DNA of 64,000 nucleotides from Nonlabens sp. (GTDB taxonomy: Bacteria > Bacteroidota > Bacteroidia > Flavobacteriales > Flavobacteriaceae): positions 368,513-432,512 of the forward strand of contig JAHDIQ010000001.1 of assembly GCA_020630715.1 (NCBI GenBank), read 5' to 3'. Shown piece after piece: positions 35,013-44,039 of the stretch (positions are counted from its first letter, which is position 1; every line of letters starts with the position of its first letter). A program made the translations under genes and the position numbers. Under the pieces are notes generated by a model. It was given only the letters and a program-made list of their open reading frames with translations, did no database searches and was not told the origin of the DNA.

Positions 35013-37207
35013 GCAAGTCAGCTAATTCCATACAGGCTTTCACAGCTACTTTACCTCGCAATATCTTTTCTGGTTTTGTGGTAAGCTTGATTGCATTACC
35101 ATTAGGATTAGGACTAGCCATGGCAAGTGACGCACCACCTATCGCTGGTATCATCACAGCAGTTATAGGAGGAATTATGGTTTCTATTTTAGGTGGTAGT
35201 CATGTGACGATTACAGGTCCTGGAAATGGACTGGTAGGAGTTTTATTAGTGGCGTTTACCACATTAGGTATTCAAGGTGCTTATGCAGCCATTATTTGTT
35301 CTGGTTTACTACTCATTATTCTAGGTTTTTTAAGAATGGGAAAACTAGCAGAGTTTTTTCCTTCCAGCGCTATTCAAGGAATGCTTGCCGCCATAGGGTT
35401 AATTATTCTAGGAAAGCAGTTCCATATCATGCTAGGAAATAAATTAGCATTAGAAAGTAGTATCGATTATTTAATTGCGATTCCTAGCACTATCATTGGA
35501 GCGTTCCAGTATAACGATATTCAGTTGACGCATGCAGCACTTGCAGGTGTGATTGCATTGCTTATTATGATAGGTTATAGTAAAATCAGGAATAAGTATT
35601 TACAACTATTCCCAGCGCCTATGTGGATTGTCGTTTTTTCTATAGGTATGAGTTACTTCTATGAACTAGTTCTAAAAGAAGATCATCCCATTGCAGATGC
35701 TTATATGATTCCTAAAATTCCTAGTGCATCAGAAATTATCGCGACTGTTCCCGTTCCAGATTTTAGTATGGTTAATAATTGGGCATTTTGGGGCAGTGTA
35801 CTTTCTTTAACACTTATCGCTAGTATAGAATCTTTATTAAGTATTAAGGCTGTAGATCAACTAGATCCACAAAAAAGAAGGTCTAACGTAAATAGAGATC
35901 TAAAAGCATTAGGTCTAGCAACAATAGGAAGTGGTCTAGCTGGTGGCTTAAATGTGGTAACCGTCATAGCTCGTAGTTCTGTTAACGTTAATAATGGTGG
36001 TTCTAATCGATCATCTAATTTTGCACATGCTATATTTCTTGTCTTATTTGTGTGGTTATTTAGTTCACAATTAACTAGAATTCCATTACCAGCATTAATG
36101 GCGATACTGGTTTATACAGGTTATAAACTCGCCTCACCTAAACTACTTAAGAAAATAGGAACTGTAGGAAAAGAGCAATTAATCATTTTCTTTATCACAC
36201 TACTTACAACCTTACTCATTGACCTAATTACTGGAATCGTGGCTGGTGTTTTAATTACACTTATTATTCATGTGATTATCAGTAAAAACGCACTGTTGTT
36301 TATTCAAAATTTATTGAAACCTAATGTGCTCATGTTTAAAGAGCCTAACGGAAACTATTATGTAAGTGTAAAGCATTTTTGTAGTTTTTTAAACTTCTAC
36401 AAATTAAAAGCACAACTAGATTTAATCCCAGAAACTGAAGATGTAGTACTGGATTTGTCACTGGCACAATTCATAGACCACACGGTATTTGAAAACTTAA
36501 GTAACTACCAGTCTATATTTAAAAAACGTGGTGGTCACTTTGAAATCATAGGGTTAGATATGCACGGTTCAAAAAGCGCTCATCCTTATGCATTGCGCAG
36601 GTTAGTTCCTGGTGTACCCTTTATAAAATCAAATCTTACTAAACGACAAAAAACACTTCAAGAAGTCGCTACAGTATTTAAAATGACCTACTTGCCAGAA
36701 AAAACAGAAGATGGTAATTTTTTAACCTCATTCCGTTTTTTTAGATTTAAGAAAATAGAACGCGTTTACAATCGAATATATAATGAAAACAAACAATTCA
36801 AATTGTTTGACATTCATTATTGTGAAGGTGAATTAGTCACAAAAGCAGATGTAAAAACCACTATGCTTCATATTAAATTCAATGTAGAATTACCAGAATT
36901 TACCTTAGATCGTGAAGGATTCTTAGAACGTATTTATGCAATAGCCGGATTTAAGGATGTACCCATTAAAAACCATTCAGACTTTTCTAAAAGGTTTTAT
37001 TTATTAGGAGAAGATACAGAAGCCATACAGAAATTATTTAATGATCATCTAGTACAGTTCTTTGAGAGTAATCCTTACTATCATATTGAGTCAGATGGTA
37101 AAAGTTTGTTGGTTTTTAGGCCTAATCGTACTGCTGGAATAAAGGAAATTAAAAAACTCATCGATTTTGGTAAAAGGTTACAACAAGTTGTTGAACAAAC
37201 CATTTAA
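35009..37207 (+). CDS. SulP family anion transporter
   Basis: The 732-residue transporter has 10-12 membrane segments (about 15-430), with the SLC26/SulP signature 'GSHVTITGPGNGLVGVLL' (about 67-86) and 'SIESLLSIKAVDQLDP'. Residues about 445-560 form a STAS domain ('DVVLDLSLAQFIDHTVFENLSNY'). A further C-terminal region (560-732) is of uncertain fold and is longer than in the classical members. The substrate could be sulfate, bicarbonate or another anion; bicarbonate is attractive for marine flavobacteria but there is no carbonic anhydrase gene here. It is translated with the USP gene. Confidence 0.92.
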   Translation: MSKSANSIQAFTATLPRNIFSGFVVSLIALPLGLGLAMASDAPPIAGIITAVIGGIMVSILGGSHVTITGPGNGLVGVLLVAFTTLGIQGAYAAIICSGLLLIILGFLRMGKLAEFFPSSAIQGMLAAIGLIILGKQFHIMLGNKLALESSIDYLIAIPSTIIGAFQYNDIQLTHAALAGVIALLIMIGYSKIRNKYLQLFPAPMWIVVFSIGMSYFYELVLKEDHPIADAYMIPKIPSASEIIATVPVPDFSMVNNWAFWGSVLSLTLIASIESLLSIKAVDQLDPQKRRSNVNRDLKALGLATIGSGLAGGLNVVTVIARSSVNVNNGGSNRSSNFAHAIFLVLFVWLFSSQLTRIPLPALMAILVYTGYKLASPKLLKKIGTVGKEQLIIFFITLLTTLLIDLITGIVAGVLITLIIHVIISKNALLFIQNLLKPNVLMFKEPNGNYYVSVKHFCSFLNFYKLKAQLDLIPETEDVVLDLSLAQFIDHTVFENLSNYQSIFKKRGGHFEIIGLDMHGSKSAHPYALRRLVPGVPFIKSNLTKRQKTLQEVATVFKMTYLPEKTEDGNFLTSFRFFRFKKIERVYNRIYNENKQFKLFDIHYCEGELVTKADVKTTMLHIKFNVELPEFTLDREGFLERIYAIAGFKDVPIKNHSDFSKRFYLLGEDTEAIQKLFNDHLVQFFESNPYYHIESDGKSLLVFRPNRTAGIKEIKKLIDFGKRLQQVVEQTI

Positions 37208-37273
37208 CTCAATTTCAAGAATTTTCATGTAACAATATTATAAATTGCGAGTCTGATCAGTCAGGAATAAATT

Positions 37274-38128
37274 ATGAAGATTCATCCCATAGAAGCTGGA
37301 AACTTTAAATTAGATGGTGGTGCCATGTTTGGTGTCGTACCTAAATCGCTGTGGCGGCGCACTAATCCAGCAGATTCTAATAACATGATTGATATGGCCG
37401 CTCGTTGCCTACTAGTAGAAAACGGCGATCGCTTAACGTTAATTGATACTGGAATGGGAACTAAACAGTCAGAAAAGTTTTTTGGCTATTACTATATGGA
37501 TCACGTTCATAATCTTGACAGTTCTTTAAAAAAAGCTGGTTTTTCTAGAGATGATATTACAGACGTTTTCTTGACTCATTTACACTTTGATCATTGTGGT
37601 GGCGTGATAGAGAAAAAGAACCATGATTTTTTTGAGCCTGCTTTTGCAAAAGCGAAATTCTGGACCAACTCTAATCACTGGAAATGGGCAACCGTTCCTA
37701 ACGCAAGAGAAAAAGCGTCGTTTTTAAGTGAAAATATTTTACCTATAGAACAAAGTGGTCAGTTGAATTTTATTAATCAAAACAGCTCTTTTCAAACCGC
37801 TGATGAAATGGATTTTGACATCCTTTTTGTAGATGGTCACACAGAAAAGATGATGATTCCACACATTACCTTAGGTGATAAAACTTTTGTTTTCATGGCA
37901 GATTTGTTACCTACCGCTGGACACATACCTATTCCTTATGTCATGGGATATGACACTAGACCTTTATTAACACTAGATGAGAAAGCCGCTTTTCTTGATA
38001 AAGCAGCTACAAATGGATATTATTTGATTCTAGAACATGATCCACATCACGAGATAATCACCGTAAAACACACTGAAAAAGGTGTGCGTCACGATAAAAC
38101 CTTTACATTTAACGACTTATTTAATTAA
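37274..38128 (+). CDS. MBL-fold metallo-hydrolase
   Basis: The 284-residue protein shows the metallo-beta-lactamase fold with zinc ligands H102-x-H104-x-D106-H107 ('THLHFDHCGG'), a later His in 'VDGHTEKMM' (about 197) and D/H residues at 'LEHDPHHE' (about 256-262). It resembles quorum-quenching lactonases and other MBL hydrolases that have no leader. The substrate is unknown. A variant palindrome (GCTTTTGCAAAAGC) encodes FAKAKF at about residue 124. It precedes the S8 protease by 5 bases. Confidence 0.9.
   Translation: MKIHPIEAGNFKLDGGAMFGVVPKSLWRRTNPADSNNMIDMAARCLLVENGDRLTLIDTGMGTKQSEKFFGYYYMDHVHNLDSSLKKAGFSRDDITDVFLTHLHFDHCGGVIEKKNHDFFEPAFAKAKFWTNSNHWKWATVPNAREKASFLSENILPIEQSGQLNFINQNSSFQTADEMDFDILFVDGHTEKMMIPHITLGDKTFVFMADLLPTAGHIPIPYVMGYDTRPLLTLDEKAAFLDKAATNGYYLILEHDPHHEIITVKHTEKGVRHDKTFTFNDLFN
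37640..37653. repeat. palindrome variant GCTTTTGCAAAAGC (MBL gene)
   Basis: Two symmetrical changes from the consensus; still a perfect palindrome, read as AFAKAK. It may be a decayed copy or chance. Confidence 0.5.
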
Positions 38129-38133
38129 AAACC

Positions 38134-39756
38134 ATGAAATACTCAATTCTTAAAAAATCATTATTAACAGTTGCAGCAGCAGGAATGCTAGCAAGCTGTG
38201 GAAGTGGATTTACCATCGTTTCTCCACCTATTGAAAACATAGATAGTACGCCTATCAAAACTACTGAGCTTACAGAAGATCAGGCACACAATTGGAAAGA
38301 CTATGATCTGGTAACAGACACGATTCCTGGTATGAGTGTGAATAAAGCCTATAACGAGATTCTACAAGGTCGTATGGGAGAAACCGTAGTAGTAGCAGTT
38401 ATTGATTCTGGTATAGACATAGAGCATGAAGATCTAGATGGAGTGATCTGGACTAATGAAGATGAAATTCCTGGAAACGGAATCGATGATGATAAAAACG
38501 GTTACATTGATGATGTTCATGGATGGAACTTTCTAGGAAACATCGTAGATGAGAATCTAGAATATGAACGTATTGTGCGCGATCAGGCTATGTTACCAGC
38601 AGATATTGTTGCAAAAGCACAAAAAGAATACGATGAAAAGGTAGAACAAGCATCTCAAAGCAAGGCTAGATATGAGCAGATTTTACAACAAATCAATCAA
38701 TCAGATGCAACTATCCAAAAGCACTTAGGCAAAGAGAAATATACAAAAGAAGAAGTAGCAGCTATTAAATCAGAGGATGAAGCTGTTGTAAATGCACAAC
38801 GTACTTTAAACTTCTTTTTTGGTCAAGGATTAGACTCTGTTGAAGAAGCTCAAGAAACACTTAATGGTCTTATTACTGATGCTGCAGACTTAATGAACGG
38901 CGCAAAACTAAAAACAAACTATCGTGAAGATGCGATGCCTGGTAATAGTCCATACTCTTATACCGTAGGTGAAATCTGGGGTGATAATCAATATAGTGGT
39001 CCAGACCCTAAAAAAGCAGATGCTTTTCACGGTACACACGTTGCTGGAATCATCGCTTCTGAACGTAATAATGGTTTAGGTGTAAATGGAGTAGCAAACA
39101 ATGCTAAAATCATGGTGCTACGTGCTGTATCTACTGGAGATGAGTACGATAAAGACGTTGCAGCGGCAATACGTTATGCAGCAGATAATGGTGCAAAAAT
39201 CATCAACGGTAGCTTCGGTAAATACCATTCATCAAATCCAGAATGGGTATGGGATGCTATCAAATACGCAGAAAAGAAAGATGTGTTATTTGTAAACGCT
39301 GCTGGAAACGACGCGACAAATACTGATACTAAACAAGTTTATCCACAAGATCAAAAACTAGCAGGTGAAGAAATCTCTGGAAACTTCTTAACGGTAGGTG
39401 CATTAGCTCCTAAATACGGATCTGATATGGTTGCGAGTTTCTCTAACTATGGTAAAGTATCAGTAGATGTATTTGCTCCTGGTGTACAAGTTTATTCTAC
39501 AGCACCTTTAAATGAGTATCGTAATGCAAGTGGAACATCTATGGCTTCTCCTGCAGTAGCTGGCGTAGCAGCTGTAATACGTTCACAGTTTCCTAAATTA
39601 TCTGCTCAAGAAGTTAAAGAAGTAATTATGGAAAGTGGATTAATGACTGCAGCAAATGTAAATGTGGCTGGTAATACGACTCCTTTTTCTGACATTAGTG
39701 CTTCTGGAAAAATGGCAAACCTTTACAATGCTTTAATTCTAGCATCAAAGAAATAA
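38134..39756 (+). CDS. S8 (subtilisin-like) lipoprotein protease
   Basis: The 540-residue protease has a lipoprotein signal peptide (Cys22 in 'GMLASCGSG') and the subtilisin triad D91 ('VAVIDSGIDIEHEDLDG'), H299 ('FHGTHVAGIIAS') and S469 ('GTSMASPAVAG'). About 165 residues, largely helical with coiled-coil character (about 140-265), are inserted between D91 and H299, compared with about 30-40 in subtilisin. It would be anchored on the cell surface or outer membrane and digest proteins. The gene follows an MBL hydrolase gene after 5 bases and ends with a terminator. Confidence 0.95.
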   Translation: MKYSILKKSLLTVAAAGMLASCGSGFTIVSPPIENIDSTPIKTTELTEDQAHNWKDYDLVTDTIPGMSVNKAYNEILQGRMGETVVVAVIDSGIDIEHEDLDGVIWTNEDEIPGNGIDDDKNGYIDDVHGWNFLGNIVDENLEYERIVRDQAMLPADIVAKAQKEYDEKVEQASQSKARYEQILQQINQSDATIQKHLGKEKYTKEEVAAIKSEDEAVVNAQRTLNFFFGQGLDSVEEAQETLNGLITDAADLMNGAKLKTNYREDAMPGNSPYSYTVGEIWGDNQYSGPDPKKADAFHGTHVAGIIASERNNGLGVNGVANNAKIMVLRAVSTGDEYDKDVAAAIRYAADNGAKIINGSFGKYHSSNPEWVWDAIKYAEKKDVLFVNAAGNDATNTDTKQVYPQDQKLAGEEISGNFLTVGALAPKYGSDMVASFSNYGKVSVDVFAPGVQVYSTAPLNEYRNASGTSMASPAVAGVAAVIRSQFPKLSAQEVKEVIMESGLMTAANVNVAGNTTPFSDISASGKMANLYNALILASKK

Positions 39757-39777
39757 TTACCCATTACGTAATATTAG

Positions 39778-39808
39778 AAAAGCTCATCTTACACGGTGAG
39801 CTTTTTTT
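39778..39808 (+). terminator. terminator after the S8 protease
   Basis: The stem AAAAGCTCA / TGAGCTTTT with a 9-base loop is followed by a T run. Confidence 0.9.
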
Positions 39809-39833
39809 GATATATACTATTTGTTAGTATTAC

Positions 39834-39847
39834 GCTTTCGCGAAAGC
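39834..39847. repeat. GCTTTCGCGAAAGC palindrome, copy 8 (intergenic)
   Basis: Exact copy between the S8 terminator and the M1 peptidase gene. Confidence 0.95.
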
Positions 39848-39920
39848 ATAATACTTCAACATCCTTACTATAAAGAACTACAGGAATCCTTTATCTTTAA
39901 CCCCAAATTGACATGTAATT

Positions 39921-41786
39921 ATGAATAAAATAGCCATTTTACTAATCACCGCGATCATACTAACCGCTTGTGGTGGTGCTAAAGAAGTAGTTTCAAATAC
40001 GCAAACTGGACCTACCAGTACCTACTGGCAACAAGCCGTAAATTATAGCATGAATGTAGATATGGATGTAAATCGATATCAATATACTGGTGATCAAACT
40101 TTGGTATATACTAACAATTCACCAGAAACATTAGACCGCGTATACTATCATTTATTTTTTAATGCCTTTCAACCAGGTAGTAAAATGGATGTGCGTTCTC
40201 GTACTATTTCAGATCCAGATCCACGCGTGGGGTCACGTATCGCCGCTCTAGAACCTAATGAAATAGGCTATTTACATGTGAGTGACATGACGCAAGATGG
40301 TGCGACATTAAACCCTATGGAAGAAGGTACTATCCTAGTCGTACCATTAGCAAAACCTCTTGCACCAGGTGCATCTACTACCTTAAAAATGAATTTTAAA
40401 GGTCAGGTTCCTCAACAAATACGCCGTAGTGGTCGCAATAATAAAGAAGGTGTTGCTTTATCAATGACACAGTGGTTTCCTAAAATGGCCGAATTTGACA
40501 AAACCGGATGGAATACCAGTCCATACATAGGTCGTGAGTTTCATGGGGTTTGGGGAGATTATGACGTAAAATTAACCTTAGATAAAGAATACACCGTAGG
40601 TGGAACTGGATATCTACAAAACCCTAAAGATATAGGCCATGGTTATGATAAAGCTGGATCTGGTCCTGCAAAAGGAAAAAAAGGAAAACTAACATGGCAT
40701 TTTAAAGCTCCTATGGTACATGATTTTGCATGGGGCGCAGATCCTGATTTTATTCACGATACTTATGATGGTGCAAATGGCGTAAAACTTCATTTCTTTT
40801 ATAAAGACAATCCTGCCATTAGAGAGAACTGGAAAAAACTACAACCACTTACTAACGATATGTTAGTGTTTTTTAATGAGCGCATAGGTGACTATCCATA
40901 CAAACAGTATTCTGTAATACAAGGTGGTGATGGTGGAATGGAATATGCGATGTGTACGCTTATTACAGGTGAACGCCAGTTCGGTAGTTTAGTAGGCGTT
41001 ACCGCTCACGAGTTTGCACATTCATGGTTCAACCATGTACTAGCAACAGATGAATCTAAACATGAATGGATGGATGAAGGTTTTACCACCTACATCTCTA
41101 ATCTATTTATGGATGACGCTTTTAAGCAAAATTCTGATAATCCTAATGCAGGATCATATCGTGGTTATATTAATCTAGCGACATCAGGTAAAGAAGAACC
41201 ACAGACTACTCATGCAGATCATTATGAATACAATAGAGCTTATGGAACCAGTGCCTACAGTAAAGGATCTGTTTTTATGGCACAACTAGGTTATATCGTA
41301 GGTGAAGATGTGCGTGACCAGATCATTAAAGAATATTATAATACCTGGAAATTTAAGCATCCAGATCCTAATGATTTCAAGCGTGTTGCAGAGCGTGTAA
41401 GTGGTATGGATCTAGAATGGTACCTACGCGACTGGACCATGACCACTAAAACGATAGACTATGCCATAGAAAACTTAAGTAGTTTAGATGGTGCTGTGAT
41501 GGTTTCGCTTTCGCGAAAAGGAACTATGGCAATGCCTCTAGATATAGAAGTAACCATGAATGATGGTAGTACGCGTATGTATTATATTCCACTAGAAGAA
41601 ATGCGTGGAAATAAAGACGTACCTAGAAACTGGACTACCGTAAATGACTGGACATGGGCAATTCCTAATTATGAATTAGAACTAGAAGGCGTGAACATGC
41701 GTAATATACGCAATGTCACTATAGATCCTAGAGGTTACATGGCAGATGTTGATCCTAAAAATAACAACTGGCAACTGCAAGAGTAG
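39921..41786 (+). CDS. M1 family aminopeptidase, lipoprotein
   Basis: The 621-residue protein has a lipobox (Cys17 in 'ILTACGGA') and the M1 zinc site H363-E364-x2-H367 ('AHEFAHSW') with E386 18 residues later ('HEWMDEGF'), plus the substrate-binding 'GGMEY' box (about 338-342). It is a surface aminopeptidase that trims peptides, perhaps downstream of the S8 protease. A partial palindrome (GCTTTCGCGAAAAG) encodes 'VSLSRKGTM' at about 528-536. A hairpin terminator follows. Confidence 0.94.
   Translation: MNKIAILLITAIILTACGGAKEVVSNTQTGPTSTYWQQAVNYSMNVDMDVNRYQYTGDQTLVYTNNSPETLDRVYYHLFFNAFQPGSKMDVRSRTISDPDPRVGSRIAALEPNEIGYLHVSDMTQDGATLNPMEEGTILVVPLAKPLAPGASTTLKMNFKGQVPQQIRRSGRNNKEGVALSMTQWFPKMAEFDKTGWNTSPYIGREFHGVWGDYDVKLTLDKEYTVGGTGYLQNPKDIGHGYDKAGSGPAKGKKGKLTWHFKAPMVHDFAWGADPDFIHDTYDGANGVKLHFFYKDNPAIRENWKKLQPLTNDMLVFFNERIGDYPYKQYSVIQGGDGGMEYAMCTLITGERQFGSLVGVTAHEFAHSWFNHVLATDESKHEWMDEGFTTYISNLFMDDAFKQNSDNPNAGSYRGYINLATSGKEEPQTTHADHYEYNRAYGTSAYSKGSVFMAQLGYIVGEDVRDQIIKEYYNTWKFKHPDPNDFKRVAERVSGMDLEWYLRDWTMTTKTIDYAIENLSSLDGAVMVSLSRKGTMAMPLDIEVTMNDGSTRMYYIPLEEMRGNKDVPRNWTTVNDWTWAIPNYELELEGVNMRNIRNVTIDPRGYMADVDPKNNNWQLQE
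41507..41520. repeat. partial palindrome GCTTTCGCGAAAAG (M1 gene)
   Basis: The left arm is complete and the right arm altered at the last two bases; read as SLSRKG. Confidence 0.6.
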
Positions 41787-41805
41787 TTGATAATGAGATT
41801 AAAAT

Positions 41806-41840
41806 AAAAAAGCTGTCTTTGCGAGAAGACAGCTTTTTTG
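41806..41840 (+). terminator. terminator after the M1 peptidase
   Basis: AAAAAAGCTGTCTT / AAGACAGCTTTTTT stem with a 5-6 base loop and a T run. Confidence 0.92.
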
Positions 41841-41879
41841 TATCCAATACTCAACTAGAGCTAGTTCGCACAATCGTAG

Positions 41880-41887
41880 TACCTTTG
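41880..41887 (+). promoter_or_regulatory. -7 promoter element of rnpA
   Basis: TACCTTTG matches TAnnTTTG and ends 4 bases before the rnpA ATG, which would give a very short or absent leader. No TTG is seen at -33. Confidence 0.5.
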
Positions 41888-41891
41888 AAAA

Positions 41892-42263
41892 ATGAACTTT
41901 TCTTTAGGAAAAAATAAAAAGCTAAAAAGCCATAAAAGTATTGAAATACTATTTACCCAACGTAAATGGGTGCGTAAAGGTGCTTTAAAAGCTTTTTATC
42001 AACCTAGCTCAAATGGTTCAAATCATAAAGTAGGTTTTAGTGTTTCAAAACGATTCTTTAAAAAAGCGCCAGACCGCAATAGAATCAAGCGTTTACTGCG
42101 AGAAGCCTATCGCTTACAACAACATGAATTGATGGATAAGAATGGAACTTATCTTGAAATCATGTTCATTTACCAGACTCCTAAAATGCAAGATATAACA
42201 ACCATCAATAGATGGATGAAAGGCGTGATCCAGGAATTAAACCAGGTCCAGATAGACCCTTAA
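41892..42263 (+). CDS. rnpA: ribonuclease P protein component
   Basis: The 123-residue basic protein joins the RNase P RNA to mature tRNA 5' ends. The RNR motif is visible in 'SKRFFKKAPDRNRIKRLLREAYR' (shortened R-N-R at about 59-61) and the N-terminal 'LKSHKSIEILFTQRK' is typical. rpmH and dnaA, its usual neighbours, are not adjacent. It precedes the S41 protease gene after 120 bases. Confidence 0.93.
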   Translation: MNFSLGKNKKLKSHKSIEILFTQRKWVRKGALKAFYQPSSNGSNHKVGFSVSKRFFKKAPDRNRIKRLLREAYRLQQHELMDKNGTYLEIMFIYQTPKMQDITTINRWMKGVIQELNQVQIDP

Positions 42264-42383
42264 AACAGTCATGGTATTGTTTTTGAATAAAGCTATAAGC
42301 AATAGCTTAAAAAATGATTCTAGGCACGATAAGGTGTGTTTTATCGTTTTACTCTATATTTATGCTTAAGACTTCATAAAGCA

Positions 42384-44036
42384 ATGAAACAAAAATTCAA
42401 CGTAAATATCAAACGTCACATCTTACTACCAGTAGTAGCATCTGGCTTATTTCTAACTACAGCAAGCTTTCAAAACGACTTTTTTGAAATCGCAAAACAG
42501 ATTGAAATCTTTACAGAAATGTATAAGCAGATCAATATGAATTATGTGGATGAAACTAATCCAGCAGATCTTATGGATAATGCTATAGAAGGAATGGTAG
42601 GAGAATTAGATCCCTATACTGTTTTCTGGACAGAGCAAGAAGTAGAAAAATCTAAGATTAATCAGCGTGGTTCTTATACAGGAATAGGTGCAGTTGTAAG
42701 CACTAGAGAAGATAAAGTCATCGTCGTAGAACCATGGAAAGATCAACCAGCAGATAAAGCTGGCCTTAAAGCAGGTGATGAAATCATCTCTATAGATGGT
42801 GTCAACCTAGCAGACTATAAAGAAAACGCAGGTGATTTATTAAAAGGTTCACCAGACACAAAACTAGAAGTCGTTTATAAGCGTAATGGTAAAAAAAGTA
42901 ATGCTACCATCACTCGAAAAGGTGTAAAAGTAAAAGCAGTACCATTTTACGATATGGTTACTCCAGATATAGGATACATTGTTTTATCTAAATTCAACAA
43001 AAAAGCATCTTCTGAAACTAAGACTGCACTATCAGAATTAAAAGACCGTGGAGCAAAGAAAGTGATTCTAGATTTACGCGGTAATCCTGGTGGATTACTT
43101 AGTGAAGCCGTTAATGTCTCTAATATTTTTATAGGTAAAGAGAAATTAATTACCAGTACAAAATCTGCTATTGAGCAATACAATCGTACCTATCTCACAA
43201 AACGTAATGCTTATGATGCAGATATTCCTGTAGCCGTTTTAATTAATGGCCGTAGTGCTAGTGCTAGTGAAATAGTGAGTGGTAGTATTCAGGATTATGA
43301 TCGTGGTGTAGTGATAGGCGCGCGTAGTTTTGGAAAAGGGCTAGTACAACGTCCTAAGCCTTTAAGTTATGGAACACAAGTAAAAATTACCATCTCTAGA
43401 TATTATACACCTAGTGGTCGCTGTATACAGGCATTAGATTACTGGAATAGAGATGAAGATGGAAATGCAGTACGTACTAAAGAAAAAGACTATAAAGCCT
43501 TTAAAACGGTAAATAGTGGTCGTACGGTTTATGATGGTGGTGGTGTTCAACCAGATATTGAACTTTCATCTGCTGCATACTCACCTATCACGACTGCATT
43601 ACTAAAGCAAAATGCCATTTTTGATTATGGAACGTATTACTACTATAACAAACCTGCAGTAACTAATAAAGATGCTTTTAAATTCACAGATGCTGATTTT
43701 ATGGATTTTGTGAATTGGGTAGAAAAACAAGGCTTTGATTTTGAAACAGAAACAGAAAAAGCATTCTCTAAAGCTTATAAAACCGCCGTTACTGAAGAAT
43801 TAAATGACGACATCAGCACAAGTTATAACGCCATGAAAAGCGCTATTAACCAAGCTAAAAAACAAGAAATCCTAGATAAAAAAGCTGAGGTCATGTCACT
43901 ACTAAGTGATGAGATCGTAAAAAGATATTTCTATAGAGATGGATTGTATGAATATCAATTGCAAAATAACGAGATCATTAGAGAAGCAGTAGATGTGCTC
44001 AATGATCAAAAACGATATGATAAAATTTTAAAATAA
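42384..44036 (+). CDS. S41 family C-terminal processing protease
   Basis: With the ATG at 42384 it has 550 residues: a signal-like membrane segment (about 12-27), a PDZ domain (about 100-175, 'GIGAVVS', 'AGLKAGDEIISIDG') and the S41 catalytic domain. The Ser-Lys pair is S293 ('GRSASASEIVSG') and K318 ('SFGKGLVQ'), 25 residues apart as in Prc/CtpA. It should process or degrade periplasmic proteins. Its stop is followed 3 bases later by the OmpA-like gene; the two may be co-transcribed. Confidence 0.94.
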   Translation: MKQKFNVNIKRHILLPVVASGLFLTTASFQNDFFEIAKQIEIFTEMYKQINMNYVDETNPADLMDNAIEGMVGELDPYTVFWTEQEVEKSKINQRGSYTGIGAVVSTREDKVIVVEPWKDQPADKAGLKAGDEIISIDGVNLADYKENAGDLLKGSPDTKLEVVYKRNGKKSNATITRKGVKVKAVPFYDMVTPDIGYIVLSKFNKKASSETKTALSELKDRGAKKVILDLRGNPGGLLSEAVNVSNIFIGKEKLITSTKSAIEQYNRTYLTKRNAYDADIPVAVLINGRSASASEIVSGSIQDYDRGVVIGARSFGKGLVQRPKPLSYGTQVKITISRYYTPSGRCIQALDYWNRDEDGNAVRTKEKDYKAFKTVNSGRTVYDGGGVQPDIELSSAAYSPITTALLKQNAIFDYGTYYYYNKPAVTNKDAFKFTDADFMDFVNWVEKQGFDFETETEKAFSKAYKTAVTEELNDDISTSYNAMKSAINQAKKQEILDKKAEVMSLLSDEIVKRYFYRDGLYEYQLQNNEIIREAVDVLNDQKRYDKILK

Positions 44037-44039
44037 TTC

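Noticed and set aside
41892-42263. rnpA as a marker of an adjacent dnaA/oriC
   Set aside because: rpmH, dnaA and dnaN are not nearby, and the spacers here hold no DnaA boxes.
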